The translations under genes were made by a program, and so were the position numbers. From Kalmanozyma brasiliensis GHG001 (lineage: Eukaryota; Basidiomycota; Ustilaginomycetes; Ustilaginales), in NCBI RefSeq assembly GCF_000497045.1, contig NW_015961990.1, forward strand, positions 62,001 to 126,000: 64,000 nt of DNA, in the 5' to 3' direction. The notes below the pieces were generated by a model. That model saw only the letters and a program-made list of their open reading frames with translations. It did not search any database and was not told where the DNA came from. How positions within the stretch are numbered: the stretch's first letter is position 1; the number at the start of each line of letters is the position of its first letter. Below, in pieces: positions 1 to 11,300 of the stretch.

Positions 1-2620
1 CGTGAACGAGCATCGAAGAACTGACTCTCGGCCCCGGCTTTGGAAGTCGAAAGGATCGTCGAGGCTGCCGAAACGACGCGCTGACTATCGAGGGCCTCCT
101 TGGCGACTGGCTCGACGACCTCCTCCACCGGAGTCTGCGGCAAGACCTTGTTCGCCTCCCTCTGTGCTTGCTGTTGTAGCTGGAAAGGCTGTGCAAACGG
201 CAATCGACTCCCCTGCCAGTTCTTGGGTGGAGAGTGGGCAGGGGTGGTAGACAGAGTGGGAAGCTTGGTGCTTTGCTTCGGACTGCCGAAGAGTGCGGCA
301 AGACTGCGGGGTTGAGCGGAGGGGCTACGTGGTGCTTGCTTGCTGACGGGACCAGCATTCCTGCTCGACTGGAAGAGGCTGGCGGTGTCCTTGGTCTTCG
401 GACCCGGCGAGGCCGAACGAACTGCCTCTTGCTGGGACAGCTTCATCTGCTCAGCCAACTTGCGCGGCGACTTGCGCACACTGCCGTCGCGAGCTGGAAG
501 CGGCAAAGGCGAATTTGCAGCGGCGCGAGAAGGCGAACGCGCGGGCGAACGCGGAATGGCGGAGGCCTTGATGGTCGATTCGCCGCTTTTGATACCTGGC
601 GCGATCTTTTCCGTCGAGTCGGAGCTCGAGTCGGAGGACCTCGAGTGCAGGTCTCTCGAGTCGTCGGATGCGGGAGCAGATTTTGCGTGTGTCGCAGCAG
701 CAGCAGCAGCAGCAGCATCAGCATCAGATGACTTGCCAGAGGTGAAAGAGAACGGCGCGGCCTCTTCGGCAGGTGTTGAAGCAACAGATGCCACTGTCTG
801 CGAGTGTGAGCTGGAGCTAGCACCACTTCCAGTGCTGCGAGCCACATGAGCCAGATTGTTGCGGAACTGTTCCAGCTTCGAGGCAGGACCCACGGCAGGT
901 GCCTTCTTGGCTGCAGGCGTTGGCGCCGATGGTTGCGATTGCGATTTGGCAGCGAGCATGGCGGTACCGAGCTTGGACATCTTTGCTGGTGGTGCGGACG
1001 ATCCCAAGGCGCCGTCACTCGCGGCTGGCAGTGCTTCGTCGCTCTTGCGCTTCTTGGAGCTGGCACCGCTATTTGATGCAGGAGCGGCGTTGACACGCGT
1101 GTTGGCCTGTGTGTTGGCAGCCGTCTTCTTGTACATGGCGGCAAATGTCGCACCAGCGACGAGGCCACTCTCTTCTTCGTCCGAGTCCGATTCCGAGTCA
1201 TCACCACTCTCTAGAGCTTCGTGATCAGCGATCTGCTTGCGCAGACTCTTGTTGAGGAAGCTCGATCGGAAGCCGGGGCCCGCAGGTGTCGAGGCAGGAT
1301 GCAGCGTGGTGGTGACATTGCTGGGACGTGCGTTGTTCGCAGCGGCTGGCAAGCTCTTCTTTGCTCCGTACGATGCTAGCGTACGCTTGATCGGCTTTTC
1401 GGCGTTGCCATCTTTCTGCTGTTGAAGCTTGCTGGTCAGCAGTGCTGATGCCGCTTGGCGAGCATTCTCGAGCTTCGGATCGACCAGAGTGCCAGAGACG
1501 GTGTTGTCGCTGGATCGAACAGTGTCGTTAAGGTCAGGCTGGAACGACACTGTGTTGCCGTCGCTGCGCGAGCTCTGTGATACGACGGTGCTCGTGACCG
1601 TGGGCTCGGCGTTCTGGCTCTGTGCGTCCTTGGCCCTATCTTGCGCCGTCGCCGTGGCTTGCTCGGCTTCCGAGTCGTCATCCGAGTCGAAGTCCGAGAT
1701 AGCGTCCAGACGTTCCGGCTGCGCAACGAGGGTGCCCAGCTGTTCTTGCGTCCGTGTCTTTGGCGGAGAGACATGGAGTGGAGGGGTAGAGGCGCGCGGA
1801 ATCGCTTCTTCTGAGGGTCGCTCGGTTGGTAATGATGCATCGATAGCCATGCTGTCATCTTCGGCGACGGCATTCTTGCGGCCAGTCTTCTTGGCAGTGG
1901 TCATTGACGTCTGAACGGGCGGAAGTGATTGGCTTTTCTGTGCGTTGAGATCGCCAAGCACTCTGCGGGTGGGCCGAGACAAAGGAGAGGATGGCTCCTC
2001 GTCGACAGCTCGAATTGGCTTTGCTTTGGCCTTCCCCTTCCCCTTCTCCGGTTCCGCCATGGTAGCGATGCGTGACCGCGAGGAGCGCGAGGGAAGAGGG
2101 GCGTTCTCCTTGTCAAAGACCTCGACAGCATCAACGAAGGGATCGTTCGAGACATTGGCAGCACCACGAGTACGAGCTGCTGCGACTACAAGATCGCGAC
2201 CACGAGTACGAGTGCGGGTGGGTGACTTGAGCAGCTCTCCTGCCAGCTTCGACGGGGACGCGACGTTGCGTGATGTTGTTCTGCATTCATTGTGGAAGGG
2301 ATGACGGTCAATTGGCAAGTCAGCGTTTGTGTTGGTCCACGGTCTATCCCGAGATCAAGGTGGGTCCGAGCTCCTACTTACGCATACTTGGCAAAGATGT
2401 CGTTGGCGTGCAACAGACTGTCTGCAAGAAAGTCGAGACCCTGCTCCTGGAGGTTCTTGTGGAAGAGGGATATGTCGCAGCATTTGCGGATGTTGTTGAC
2501 ATGACCTAGCAGATGTGCTTCTGGTGTGAGTGGAGAGGAGCTGGTGCTGCTCGAAGCTGAGCCGCTTGCTGAGGCATCGAAGGCCGGGACACGGCGGGAT
2601 GCCATTCGTGCTGCCGGCAT
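1..2620 (-). CDS. Large low-complexity cell-cycle protein, N-terminal part (possible INCENP); cut by the left edge
   Basis: Starts at the ATG at 2620-2618. Exon 1 (2620-2382) ends at a GTAAGT donor. The intron 2381-2281 has a GCTGAC branch point and a CAG acceptor, and exon 2 runs open from 2280 off the left edge, giving more than 830 residues. The only compact segment is the N-terminus, about residues 38-80, with predicted helix around LDFLADSLLHANDIFAKYA. The rest is rich in Ser, Ala, Lys and acidic residues, with many SP/TP sites. A KEN motif (about residue 137) and a D-box-like RRVLGDLN (about 185-192) suggest APC/C control. A short N-terminal helix followed by a long basic, disordered region fits fungal inner centromere protein INCENP. 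The diagnostic C-terminal IN-box would lie outside the window, so this identity is only a candidate. A GCA repeat at 694-717 encodes polyalanine. Confidence 0.6.
694..717. repeat. GCA trinucleotide microsatellite
   Basis: About eight tandem GCA units lie inside the left-edge coding region and encode a polyalanine run on the minus strand. The tract is likely length-polymorphic between strains. Confidence 0.85.
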
Positions 2621-3539
2621 GGTTGCTAAGTCCGAGGATGGAAGAAGTGCTATGTCTGTCGATGTATGCGATTAGTAGAAGCAGATGGATGTGGTCGTTA
2701 AGATGGACGTCGGAAAGCCTTGACGTGTGGCTCGGTGGTGGGATTCAGTCGTGTCGCAGTCGTGTCGATGCCAGCGTTGTATGAATAGCAAGAAGAGCGC
2801 GTTGTTTGGCTAAAGACGGAGCAAAGCAAAGCTGAGCTGCGGCGAGCCCATTTGACTGAGCCGATTCGAGGGCGTGGTCGGGTGTGATCCGTGATGTGAT
2901 GGTCAAGAAGGGTTTCGGATGGAAGAGAAGCCAGTCACTCATCTCAATCTCAGAATCAATCGGAACCACCGAGGGTCTGATTGAGCGTGGGAAAGTCACA
3001 TTTCAATTTCACTCACAACACAGCAGTGCACGCGGAGCTGCCGTTTCCACTTGAATCCCGAAAAAAATCGCAGCTGCACAGCGCACTCTCACGGAAAGGC
3101 AGCAGCTCACTCGAGGCAGTCCGAATCGGTCGGCAACGCCGTGCTCATCACGCATGCTCAGACTTGAGCCTGCATCGAAGTCAACTCTTCGTCATTGAGG
3201 TCAAGCTGAAGCCACAGTCGAGCTGTTCAGGAGGCTCAGGGGTCGCCCTGGGCTGAGCGAAAGCGGCTTGGTGATCACAGAAAGGGACGCCACGCGAATC
3301 TGGAAGGCGCAGAGCAAAGCTGCAACCGAAATTGCTGCGTAGCCAGCGCGCTGCATATGGGGTCGCGACCAAATTCTGCACGTGATTTGGGGAGGCCAAA
3401 TTTCGGCAGCACATGGCCTCCACTTCAGTCTAACACCCTTTGGAAAATCATCCCCCCTCTCCAGAGCAGATGGTGTTGGCACTTCTATCGTGTCCCTCAA
3501 GACGTGTGGTGGGTGTGAATAATTGCTTAAGATGGTGAC
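2621..3539. other. Intergenic: promoter of the left-edge gene and 3' flank of the PBY1-like gene
   Basis: About 0.9 kb between two minus-strand genes. Short open frames here have no recognisable motif or codon bias. It should contain the promoter and 5' UTR of the left-edge gene. I see no RNA gene or repeat. Confidence 0.5.
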
Positions 3540-5165
3540 CTAGAAGCCACGACCGAGATCTTCCTTAAAGCAGAGCGTGGTAGAATGCCGTGACTCGCCC
3601 ACCTTCCATCCACCGAGCCCTCCCGTGCTTTGCTGATCCGAGTGATATGGAAGCACCGCAATTTCGCAGACCCGCTCGAAGAGACGGTCAATGACAGCGC
3701 TCAGCCGAGCACCCGTCTGAGCAAAGTCAGGCTGGGCATTGACTTCGAGCAGCCATACTTTGAGCTCGTCGCTAAACGCCCCTTCCTTGTGTCCTCCTGT
3801 GCCGGAAGTCGAGTCGTCGTAGCCGACCAGCAAGTCGACTCCAAAGACCTCGAATGCGTTAGGCCATAATTGCCAATGAATGCTCCCTGCCTTCGCTGCC
3901 GCTTGGAATGACGCACCGATTACATCGGCGGCTTTGCGACGGACGTCATCGACCATGTCGGCCGATAGTGCTCTGATGGACCGCTTCTCCTGGCCGTTCG
4001 ACTGCGTGAAGTTGGATCCCGCGAGGTCAGTCCATAGGAAGACATTCTCTTCTTTCGGTCGAGCATCGTTGCCCACTGCAAGCGACCCATCTTCCTGCAA
4101 GCATGTGTTGGTGAGGTGACACCGAAGATCTCGTACTGTGTCGGTGCTTGGATCCTGGTATGCCATGGGAGCAAAGAGCGCCAGCATGTCATCGTGGAGG
4201 TACACAGCGAGACCAGCTACGCAGAGCACGTACGCACGAAGATGGAACTTTCGTGGGCTGTTCGCTTCCATTCCTGCGCCGATGTTGAGCTTCTGCGAGG
4301 CATGGGCCGCGAGCCCATCGCCATTGGCTGTTGAGCTGACAGGATCGATGAGCAGAGGTGTCCGAATATACTCTTGTATGACAAAGTGCCGCAATTGGCT
4401 TGCCATGACGGACGTGTCTTTCCCTGCATAGCCATTCTGATCTCTTGATCCACTGCCGCTGCCATCTTCGTCGTGGTCTTCTTCTTCGTCCTCGTCTTCC
4501 GAGTCCGGCTCGAACTCTTCAAAGATCGCCTGCAGTTGCTCCAGTGTGCTGAAGATCCGAATGCCATTGCCTCTGTCTGCCATGCCCGGCTTCAAGATGA
4601 ACCACCTGACATCCTTCTCGCGACCTTCTTCGGCAGCAGCCTGATTTTCCTCCAGCAATTCAGCCAGGTCGTAGAGGTCGTCCATGAGTAGCTCGTCCAA
4701 CTCGTCTGCAAACTGGATCTCGAGATGCCATGTCTTGGGCGTGCAGGTACGAAAGCGGTCTGCATCGGGTCCAGACGGGAGCTTGACCGCGTACGTGTTG
4801 AGCGCAGAAGCGAGGTAGTGCTTGCGGATCAGCGCCTTCCTGATGACGTAGCTGGAGCACTGCGGCTGCTTGCCTTTGGCAGAAGAGGACGAACCGGGAA
4901 GAAGGTCCTCGAACGGCAACAGATCGTAGTCGGCCAGATAGAGATCCTTTCCGGATGGAGCAATAGACACTTCCTGAGGATCTGATGTGCCAGACGGCCC
5001 GACGGGACCTCCCTTGCCGTCACCCTCCTCGATCTGCCAGCCATGAGGGGCGAGCACTTTGCGAGTGGCTCGAAGGGCGGCAGAGTGGGTGTACGCCGCA
5101 CCAGGGAAGGAGACAAAAGCCGTTCTCGAGGACGAGGCGCCTTCGGCAAGGGCTCCCGAAGGCAT
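3540..5165 (-). CDS. PBY1: Tubulin-tyrosine ligase-domain protein, Pby1-like
   Basis: Intronless, 541 residues, ATG at 5165. The C-terminal two thirds is a TTL-type ATP-grasp fold. A nucleotide-binding lysine segment FILKPGMADRGNGIRIF lies at 189-205, the HLTNTC motif at 350-355, FGVDLL at 441-446 and the metal/ATP-binding EVNAQPDF at 474-481. A strongly acidic insertion (about 220-235) interrupts the fold. The N-terminal part (about 15-95) resembles the SurE-associated region of Pby1 proteins, but yeast Pby1 carries an additional SurE-like phosphatase domain that I do not see here. The family associates with P-bodies in yeast; its substrate is uncertain, and TTL folds ligate amino acids to protein C-termini or side chains. 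The gene is divergent from the His-rich gene, 496 bp away. The family call is firm; the orthology to Pby1 is moderate. Confidence 0.82.
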   Translation of the reverse strand: MPSGALAEGASSSRTAFVSFPGAAYTHSAALRATRKVLAPHGWQIEEGDGKGGPVGPSGTSDPQEVSIAPSGKDLYLADYDLLPFEDLLPGSSSSAKGKQPQCSSYVIRKALIRKHYLASALNTYAVKLPSGPDADRFRTCTPKTWHLEIQFADELDELLMDDLYDLAELLEENQAAAEEGREKDVRWFILKPGMADRGNGIRIFSTLEQLQAIFEEFEPDSEDEDEEEDHDEDGSGSGSRDQNGYAGKDTSVMASQLRHFVIQEYIRTPLLIDPVSSTANGDGLAAHASQKLNIGAGMEANSPRKFHLRAYVLCVAGLAVYLHDDMLALFAPMAYQDPSTDTVRDLRCHLTNTCLQEDGSLAVGNDARPKEENVFLWTDLAGSNFTQSNGQEKRSIRALSADMVDDVRRKAADVIGASFQAAAKAGSIHWQLWPNAFEVFGVDLLVGYDDSTSGTGGHKEGAFSDELKVWLLEVNAQPDFAQTGARLSAVIDRLFERVCEIAVLPYHSDQQSTGGLGGWKVGESRHSTTLCFKEDLGRGF

Positions 5166-5661
5166 CGTCGAAGCTGCTAGGGATGTTGGTGTCCAGAATG
5201 GTGGAGTTGAGAGCTTGGCAGGACGATGAGAAGAACTGCCAGAAAAACCTTAAATTTGAGCAAATCTCGGCAGATCGCCTGGAATCGGGTTCAGCGTGAG
5301 AAGGATTCGGCTTGCGCTTTCGCGAAAAGCCTAGAATCACCGGGACGGCGCAGCGCAGCTGTCACAAAGCGCAACATACAGTCACAGAGGTGCAGGCTGA
5401 AGGCTCAGCCCGCGAAGCGCAGGAGTCCCTGCGTCGTCCTCTGCCCCTGAGCGCTCTCCTTTTCGCTGTCTCAGCCTCCACTCGGCTGACTCTCTCCATC
5501 AGGACCCTGATCAGCTCGACAGAGCATACACCTCCTCGCTCTATGTTTCTCCATTCTTCGATCCTCTCTTCCTCCTGAAGCGACCGACTCACCGCGATCT
5601 CGACGGAGCACAAACTCAGATCATCAGCTGGTCATCGAGCTCTTCGAGCCTCGTGTCGAAC
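5166..5661. promoter_or_regulatory. Divergent promoter region between the PBY1-like and His-rich genes
   Basis: A 496-bp head-to-head intergenic region. Its right half, about 5430-5600, is pyrimidine-rich on the plus strand (repeated CTC/CTTC), as is common just upstream of fungal start sites. No specific factor-binding motif is claimed. Confidence 0.45.
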
Positions 5662-7083
5662 ATGAGTCGCAACGCTGTCGTGCTCGGCACCATCCACTTT
5701 GAAGAGCTCCCTCTTCTCATGGGAGACCACGACAGCTATCTTGACATACTACCTTCCGCGATTGAAGAGGATGAGGACGATGGCCGTTCCTTGCTGTATC
5801 TGTTCGACGACAATGACTTCGAACGAGCAGCTGCTATCCTCGCTGTCGAAGAAACGCGTCAACAGGCCGAGGTCGAAGCAGTGGCCGAAGCGCTGATCGA
5901 AGCAGAAGTGCAGCGACAGAGGACCAATGAGCTAGCAGACCGTCTCCGACGACTTATGGACGAGGACGATGAGCTCGTCGAATTGCTAGGCAGGCGACTT
6001 CTTGCAACCAATGGATTCCAGGTGCCTGACCTCTGGACCCCTCCCCATCGTCACCACGGTCACCACCATGGTCAACATCACGGTCATCATCATGGTCATC
6101 CGCGAGGTCATCATCACGGTCGACGACATCGTGCTCATCACGGACATGAGCGCAGAGCGGAAGAAACCGCGGCGGCGGACGAGCTTGTCGACCAGGCGGA
6201 TATTTGGCAGTATGGCTTTGCCAATCCTTTCATCCATGCCGCGCCCGTGATGCTCCGCGGACACGCGCCTTACAAGCCCAGACCTGCTCAGAATGCTGCT
6301 GTGCCATCGCGGGCCCCCACGGCATCTTCCGCTTCTTCCTCGGCTACCAAGGCTCGAGCTCCGACTCACGCGCAGATCGCAATTCACCCTATCACGGGTG
6401 TACCCATGCTCTTTGTCGAGGAAGACGCCGATGCTGAGGAGGTCTCTCACGGGGGCGAAGCTGCGATGAACGAGTACGACGAGAGCGAGGACGAAGCGGA
6501 CGAATGGCCCATCGATGACGAATCTGATCTCGACTGGCTTGGTCAGGAGATCTTGCGCCGTCACGGTGGCGCCGATGTTTGGGTGCTCGGAACTGATAAC
6601 GATGTGAAGGCACACAAGCAGGCCTCGACCTCGCCGGTAGCTGGCGAGTCCTTGTCGCCGTCAAAAAGTGGAGCTGCCGCAGCCACCGCAAAGCAGGCTG
6701 AGACAATTCCCGTGCACTTGCCCACCGCGGTCGAGGAGGTCGACAGCAACCACGAGCTCGCCAACATTGGCAGCTCCCTCTCTAGCCGAAGTGAAGCAGC
6801 CTCCAATCCTAGCAGTCCATCCCAACGTGTCGCTGCTGCACTAGCTCGAGCCGCTCTGCGCAGTCCTAGCGGCGGCAGCGAGAAGCAGACCTCGAACACT
6901 ACCGGTAAGGCAAGGCGACCTCGCAGTGCCACCGTCATGTCCGAGTCGGAAGAGGAAGTGCTAGAAACCGTCGGAAGACCGGTGGAGGAGGATGAGAAGG
7001 ATGAGTCCATGGACGACGCGGGCAGTCTCAATGATCGTCCCAGGAAGTCGATCAAGGTGGTGGATGTGCGGACGAAGGGGTGA
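5662..7083 (+). CDS. Histidine-rich acidic protein of unknown function
   Basis: Intronless, 473 residues from the first ATG at 5662; upstream codons are in frame but non-ATG. I do not recognise the family. Residues 1-115 are acidic and helical, with an amphipathic region of Glu, Ala and Arg (about 55-105) that could form a coiled coil. Residues about 127-168 are a dense His/Gly/Arg tract of HHGH- and HHHG-type repeats, a possible metal-binding segment. An acidic stretch (about 255-290) contains the conserved-looking DWLGQEIL. The C-terminal 150 residues are Ser/Ala-rich with acidic patches and look disordered. There is no signal peptide or membrane segment, so the protein is probably nuclear or cytoplasmic. 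It ends 148 bp from the convergent ankyrin gene. Confidence 0.75.
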   Translation: MSRNAVVLGTIHFEELPLLMGDHDSYLDILPSAIEEDEDDGRSLLYLFDDNDFERAAAILAVEETRQQAEVEAVAEALIEAEVQRQRTNELADRLRRLMDEDDELVELLGRRLLATNGFQVPDLWTPPHRHHGHHHGQHHGHHHGHPRGHHHGRRHRAHHGHERRAEETAAADELVDQADIWQYGFANPFIHAAPVMLRGHAPYKPRPAQNAAVPSRAPTASSASSSATKARAPTHAQIAIHPITGVPMLFVEEDADAEEVSHGGEAAMNEYDESEDEADEWPIDDESDLDWLGQEILRRHGGADVWVLGTDNDVKAHKQASTSPVAGESLSPSKSGAAAATAKQAETIPVHLPTAVEEVDSNHELANIGSSLSSRSEAASNPSSPSQRVAAALARAALRSPSGGSEKQTSNTTGKARRPRSATVMSESEEEVLETVGRPVEEDEKDESMDDAGSLNDRPRKSIKVVDVRTKG

Positions 7084-7231
7084 CTTGAAGCGAGCCATGA
7101 TTCTGATGTAATGCATTGATTGATCGAGAAAAGGCGGGGAAGTTGAATCTACTCTTCTGATGGCGTTCCTTCGCTCCCTGTATGTGTGTGTATGGTCGTC
7201 ATCGTCAGATGTAACGAGGAAGAGATGTAAG

Positions 7232-8016
7232 TCAGAATTCTAGCAAGTCTGCGTCAGTCTTTCGCAAATTCGGATTGACTCACCTTCGCCGTCGTCGGCA
7301 ACATCGTCGTCGTTAGCAATGTCGCTCGCGTTCACGTTCATCTCGGCCTGACCGCGCTTGAGCCGTGCGACAAGCTCCTGGCCTAGTTCCGAGCGAGATT
7401 TTGTGCCGTAGGAGAGCAGGTCTGCTGGGAGGTCGCCGTCCTTGTTGGGGATGGTTGGGTCTGCGCCTGCCTCGAGCAGCTCGTTGACTGTGCGAACCAT
7501 CGAATATCTGTCAGCAGCCGACTATAGTAACATTTCGCGTGGTCGGTGGGCGGACTTACCGATCCAATTCCTGATCTCCTCAACTTCCTTGCCTGCTTCA
7601 CCGTCTGGGATTTCGACGTTGACCGCGGCATGCAGGGGTGTGTCTGCGTTGGTGCGATCTTGGTAGTCGACATCGATCTCGAGATTGAGGATCTCCGGCA
7701 GGACCTGTGTGGATTGCGAAGAGGCGGCGTAGTGGAGAGCGTTGCGCCCTACACCATCGCTGTGGTTGGCGTCGAAAGCGCCGGACGAGATGATTTCTTG
7801 GAGGAGCTCGAGGTCATCTGTTCGTGCTGCATGAAGCAAGCGCTTGTCTGCAGAGGGGAGCGTATAGATGGAGCAAGTCAGTATGCCGGCCTCGGCACGA
7901 TGCAAAGGTCACGAGCCAGGTCGCTTCTGCCCGAAGCCTGAAAGTGAACAAATGTATGGACACTCACTCTGGACGTCGATCTGATGCACGGCATCGTCGT
8001 GTTCCTGATCGGCCAT
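7232..8016 (-). CDS. Small ankyrin-repeat protein (YGL242C/SPAC105.02c-like), four exons
   Basis: Exons reconstructed from splice signals: 8016-7968, 7847-7560, 7487-7284 and 7248-7232, giving 185 residues. Donors are GTGAGT, GTAAGT and GTGAGT; acceptors are CAG, CAG and CAG; branch points match CTGAC. All junctions keep frame and restore the ankyrin core (RNALHYAAS, DTPLHAAVN, and the junction-spanning NWIVNELLEAGADP). The protein has about three ankyrin repeats followed by an acidic tail ending DLLEF. From memory the arrangement matches the uncharacterised yeast YGL242C family; the function is unknown. The last exon codes only 17 bases. A TAG ten bases downstream could serve as alternative acceptor and gives a slightly shorter tail. 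It is divergent from UTP22 with 374 bp between the starts. Confidence 0.8.
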
Positions 8017-8390
8017 TTTCGCAATGTCTTGTTTCTCCCCGCTGCTTTTGTTAGTTAACAGCGGTGTGTGTCTGTTGAGCGAAGGACGATGAACAGGAAG
8101 GACTCCAGTATGGATGCGTGTGGTGTTGGTTCGAGTCGCACAAGCCTCCACGAACCGAGTATTGGCATGCCCCGATCGAGTCTATTCTGTGTATCGGGCC
8201 AAGACTCTCGGGTTCCGGATCTAAAATCCTCAGGAATTTTTGATTTTATGGTGGCAGCTGGTCGAGGAAAAAGTTTTGGAAGAATTCTCCACACCAACCT
8301 TCTCCTCAACTTACACCTCCTTGCCATCGTATCCCGTCAGCCACTTGCATCCGTAGCATCAAAGCGGATCCAAGACGACTCGCACGCACA
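8017..8390. promoter_or_regulatory. Divergent promoter region, ankyrin gene / UTP22
   Basis: A 374-bp head-to-head intergenic stretch. It includes a locally AT-rich patch near 8215-8280. I see no gene in it. Confidence 0.4.
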
Positions 8391-11300
8391 ATGCCGGGCG
8401 TCAAGAGGAAGTCAGAGGCTTCGACCTCGACGCCCTCGTCTTCCAAGCACACAACAAGTCCATTGGCAAGGTCAAGACTACAAGCCACTCCGACTTCTTC
8501 ACGGAACGGCAAGTCAGCCAAGGTCTACATGGACGACAGCGATAACAATGACGACTTTGACGACGAAGAGGATCTGCTTGACTCTGCTGTGCACGGCGTT
8601 GGCTCTGCGGCGCTGCCAGATGCCTCAGACGACGATGACGACGAAGATGAAGAGGAGGAGGATGACGACGTAGAGGAGGACGATGAGGAGGAGGAGGTTG
8701 AATCAGAGCAATCATCGCAAGGCGAGATCGAGCTCGCGTCAGATCAGGAAGACGACGAGGACGACGTAGATAGTGACGAACAGGAGGAAGCTTTCGATGG
8801 TGTGGAACGATCCGAAGTAGAGATCATGTCGGACGAAGACATGGACGGAGGATTCGAAGAACTCGAAGCCGCAGATGGCGACGAAGATGCGCAAGTCTCA
8901 GCTTCACCCGATGCTACCGCGTCTTCGTCGCGCAGACCAAACAAGAGCGCGCTGTACGCCGTCCCCACCCTCGCCGAGGTGCAAGGGCTCAAGGAAACCG
9001 GCGAGCTCTTCAAGAACAACGTCTTCAAGCTCAAGGTCGACGAGATGCTTCCCGAGGTCCGCCCCGCCTACTCCAAAGCGAGCGCTCTCGAGACCGTCCT
9101 CCGCAGACTCCACCAGCTCTTCGAAACCCTCTCCCCCATCGACCCCTTGCCCGTCGGTGACGCGATTAAGAGCTTCCAAAAGCGCACGTCCGGTTCCAAA
9201 GTCCGCATTCCTTTCCCGGACCCAGCACCCAAGACGGACGCCAACTACAAGCTCGGCTTCGAGAAGCCATCCGCCATGCACCTCGTCGGCAGCTGGGCCC
9301 TTAAGTCAGCAGCAAAGCGTCCTGACGGTATCGACGTCGACATCGCAGCCATCATGCCAGCAAGTCTGTTCCAGCCCAAGGACTATGTCAACTTCCGATA
9401 CTTTCACAAGAAGGCGTTCTACCTTGCAGCACTTGCACACGCCATCCAGACAGCAGAAGACCAGCACGACATTCATCTCGGCGTTACGGCTTCCTTCGCT
9501 CTCGTAGATGCCGACCCAAGACGACCCGTCTTGGTGCTGCGACCGATCCACGACAAGTCCGAGACCGACTTTTCCAAGCTCAAGTGCACCATCCGCATCC
9601 ACCCTTCCGTAGAAGCCGACACGTTCAAGCCGATCCACCTAGGTCCTTTGCGCAGCAATGTGCGCGTCGCTGCTGTCGATACCGAGTCTTCGACAGACGC
9701 CTCGTCGACCGCAGTCGCCGCTACGCCACGCTACAACGCAGCCATCCTCGCCGATACCCTGCATCTCCCGCATCTCGTCTACCTGCACACCGTATCGCAA
9801 GCATGTCCTGCATTCGGCGACGCTTGTCTGCTGCTCAAGACGTGGGCGTTCCAACGCGGCTTCGGCTCCGGCGGTCGACTCAACCCCAAGCGCAGCCACA
9901 ATTCGGAGGAAGACCGCCGCAGACTTGTCGCCGGCACTTCCTCCCTCCGGTTCATCCTCACCATGATCCTGGCGCACCTCCTGCAAGGCGAGGAGAAGCG
10001 CCCCGGCTGGAAGCGCGACACGACCAATGCCGGACGCAGCAAGCTCGCCAACAGCTTTTCGAGCTACCAGCTCTTCCGCGGTGTCATGGACTGGTTGGCC
10101 AAGCACGACTTCAAGGCCAGCCCGGTGTTTATGAAAGCGATGCCGGAAGCGGGGCTCGCGTCGAGGTCGGACAAGGTACCGCGGGAGGATTTCAGCAAAG
10201 TGTTTGACCGCGTGCTGGTTGAACCCAGCGGCACGCTGAACCTGCTCGCTTTCGTCCCTACTGGATCGGTGGATTTGCTGCAGCACGAGGCGAGGAGGAC
10301 GTTTGAGATGCTCAATGATCCGAGTTCGGATCACTTCGATGCGCTGTTTCTGCAGGATCGCACAGCCGCGCCGTTCACTTTTGACGAGGTGGCGCGCATC
10401 GAACTGCCTTTGTCCACAATCAAGTCGCAGAACCGCGCGGACAAGAACGGTGACGCAGCCGGCATTTCCTCCTCCTCCGCCATCCAGCGCGCTGACTTCG
10501 GCACAACGTTCCAAGCGGCGACGATCCAAGTCAGCACCACTGCCTCTCGTGCACTGGAAGGACGAGCCAAGCTTGTTGCGCTCCTCCACCCTGCCACTGG
10601 TGGTTTGGCGGGCACATGGCGACTCGACGGAGCCCGCCCTCCTGCCTCCAGCGATGCCGAGATTGGCCTTGTCCTCGACAACGAGCACGCCTTCCGGATG
10701 GTCGAACACGGTCCGCCCTCTCAAGACGCCGAGGCGGCAGAAGCCTTCCGCGCTTTTTGGGGCAAGATGTCCGAGCTGCGTCGCTTCAAAGACGGTCGAG
10801 TGCTCGAGAGTGTTGTTTGGTCCGTCACCACGCAAGCTTCGCGCTTCGCCATCCCGCGTCGCATCCTCTCCTATGCGCTCTACCGCCATCACGGGATCCA
10901 CGAGTCGGCCATTAGATTTGTGTCCAGCCACTTCGAGTCGCTTTTGGACATCCCTTCCACCCTGGCACGCACCGCACACCTAGCAAGTACGGAGGAGAAG
11001 GGCTTCACACTGGTCCAATCTGCATTCGACCAGCTGTCCAAGGATTTGCGTGCTCTCGAATCGCTCCCGCTGTCCATTATCTCCGTCTCCCCTGCATCCC
11101 CCGCCCTCCGTGGAACCAGCACTTTCATCCCAGCACCGCTTAACCTCGACCTCCTCGGCACGCGCATTCCCGACAGTGCATCCTTCCTGCCCGTGCACGA
11201 CATCATCCTCACCTTTGAAGGGTCGGGCAAGTGGCCGAACGACCTGGCCGCCATTCAGGCGATGAAAGCCGCCTTCTTCGAGCGCATGGCGTTGGAAATC

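Noticed and set aside
9639..10979. 446-codon open frame antisense to UTP22
   Set aside because: It is a shadow of the UTP22 coding region without motifs.
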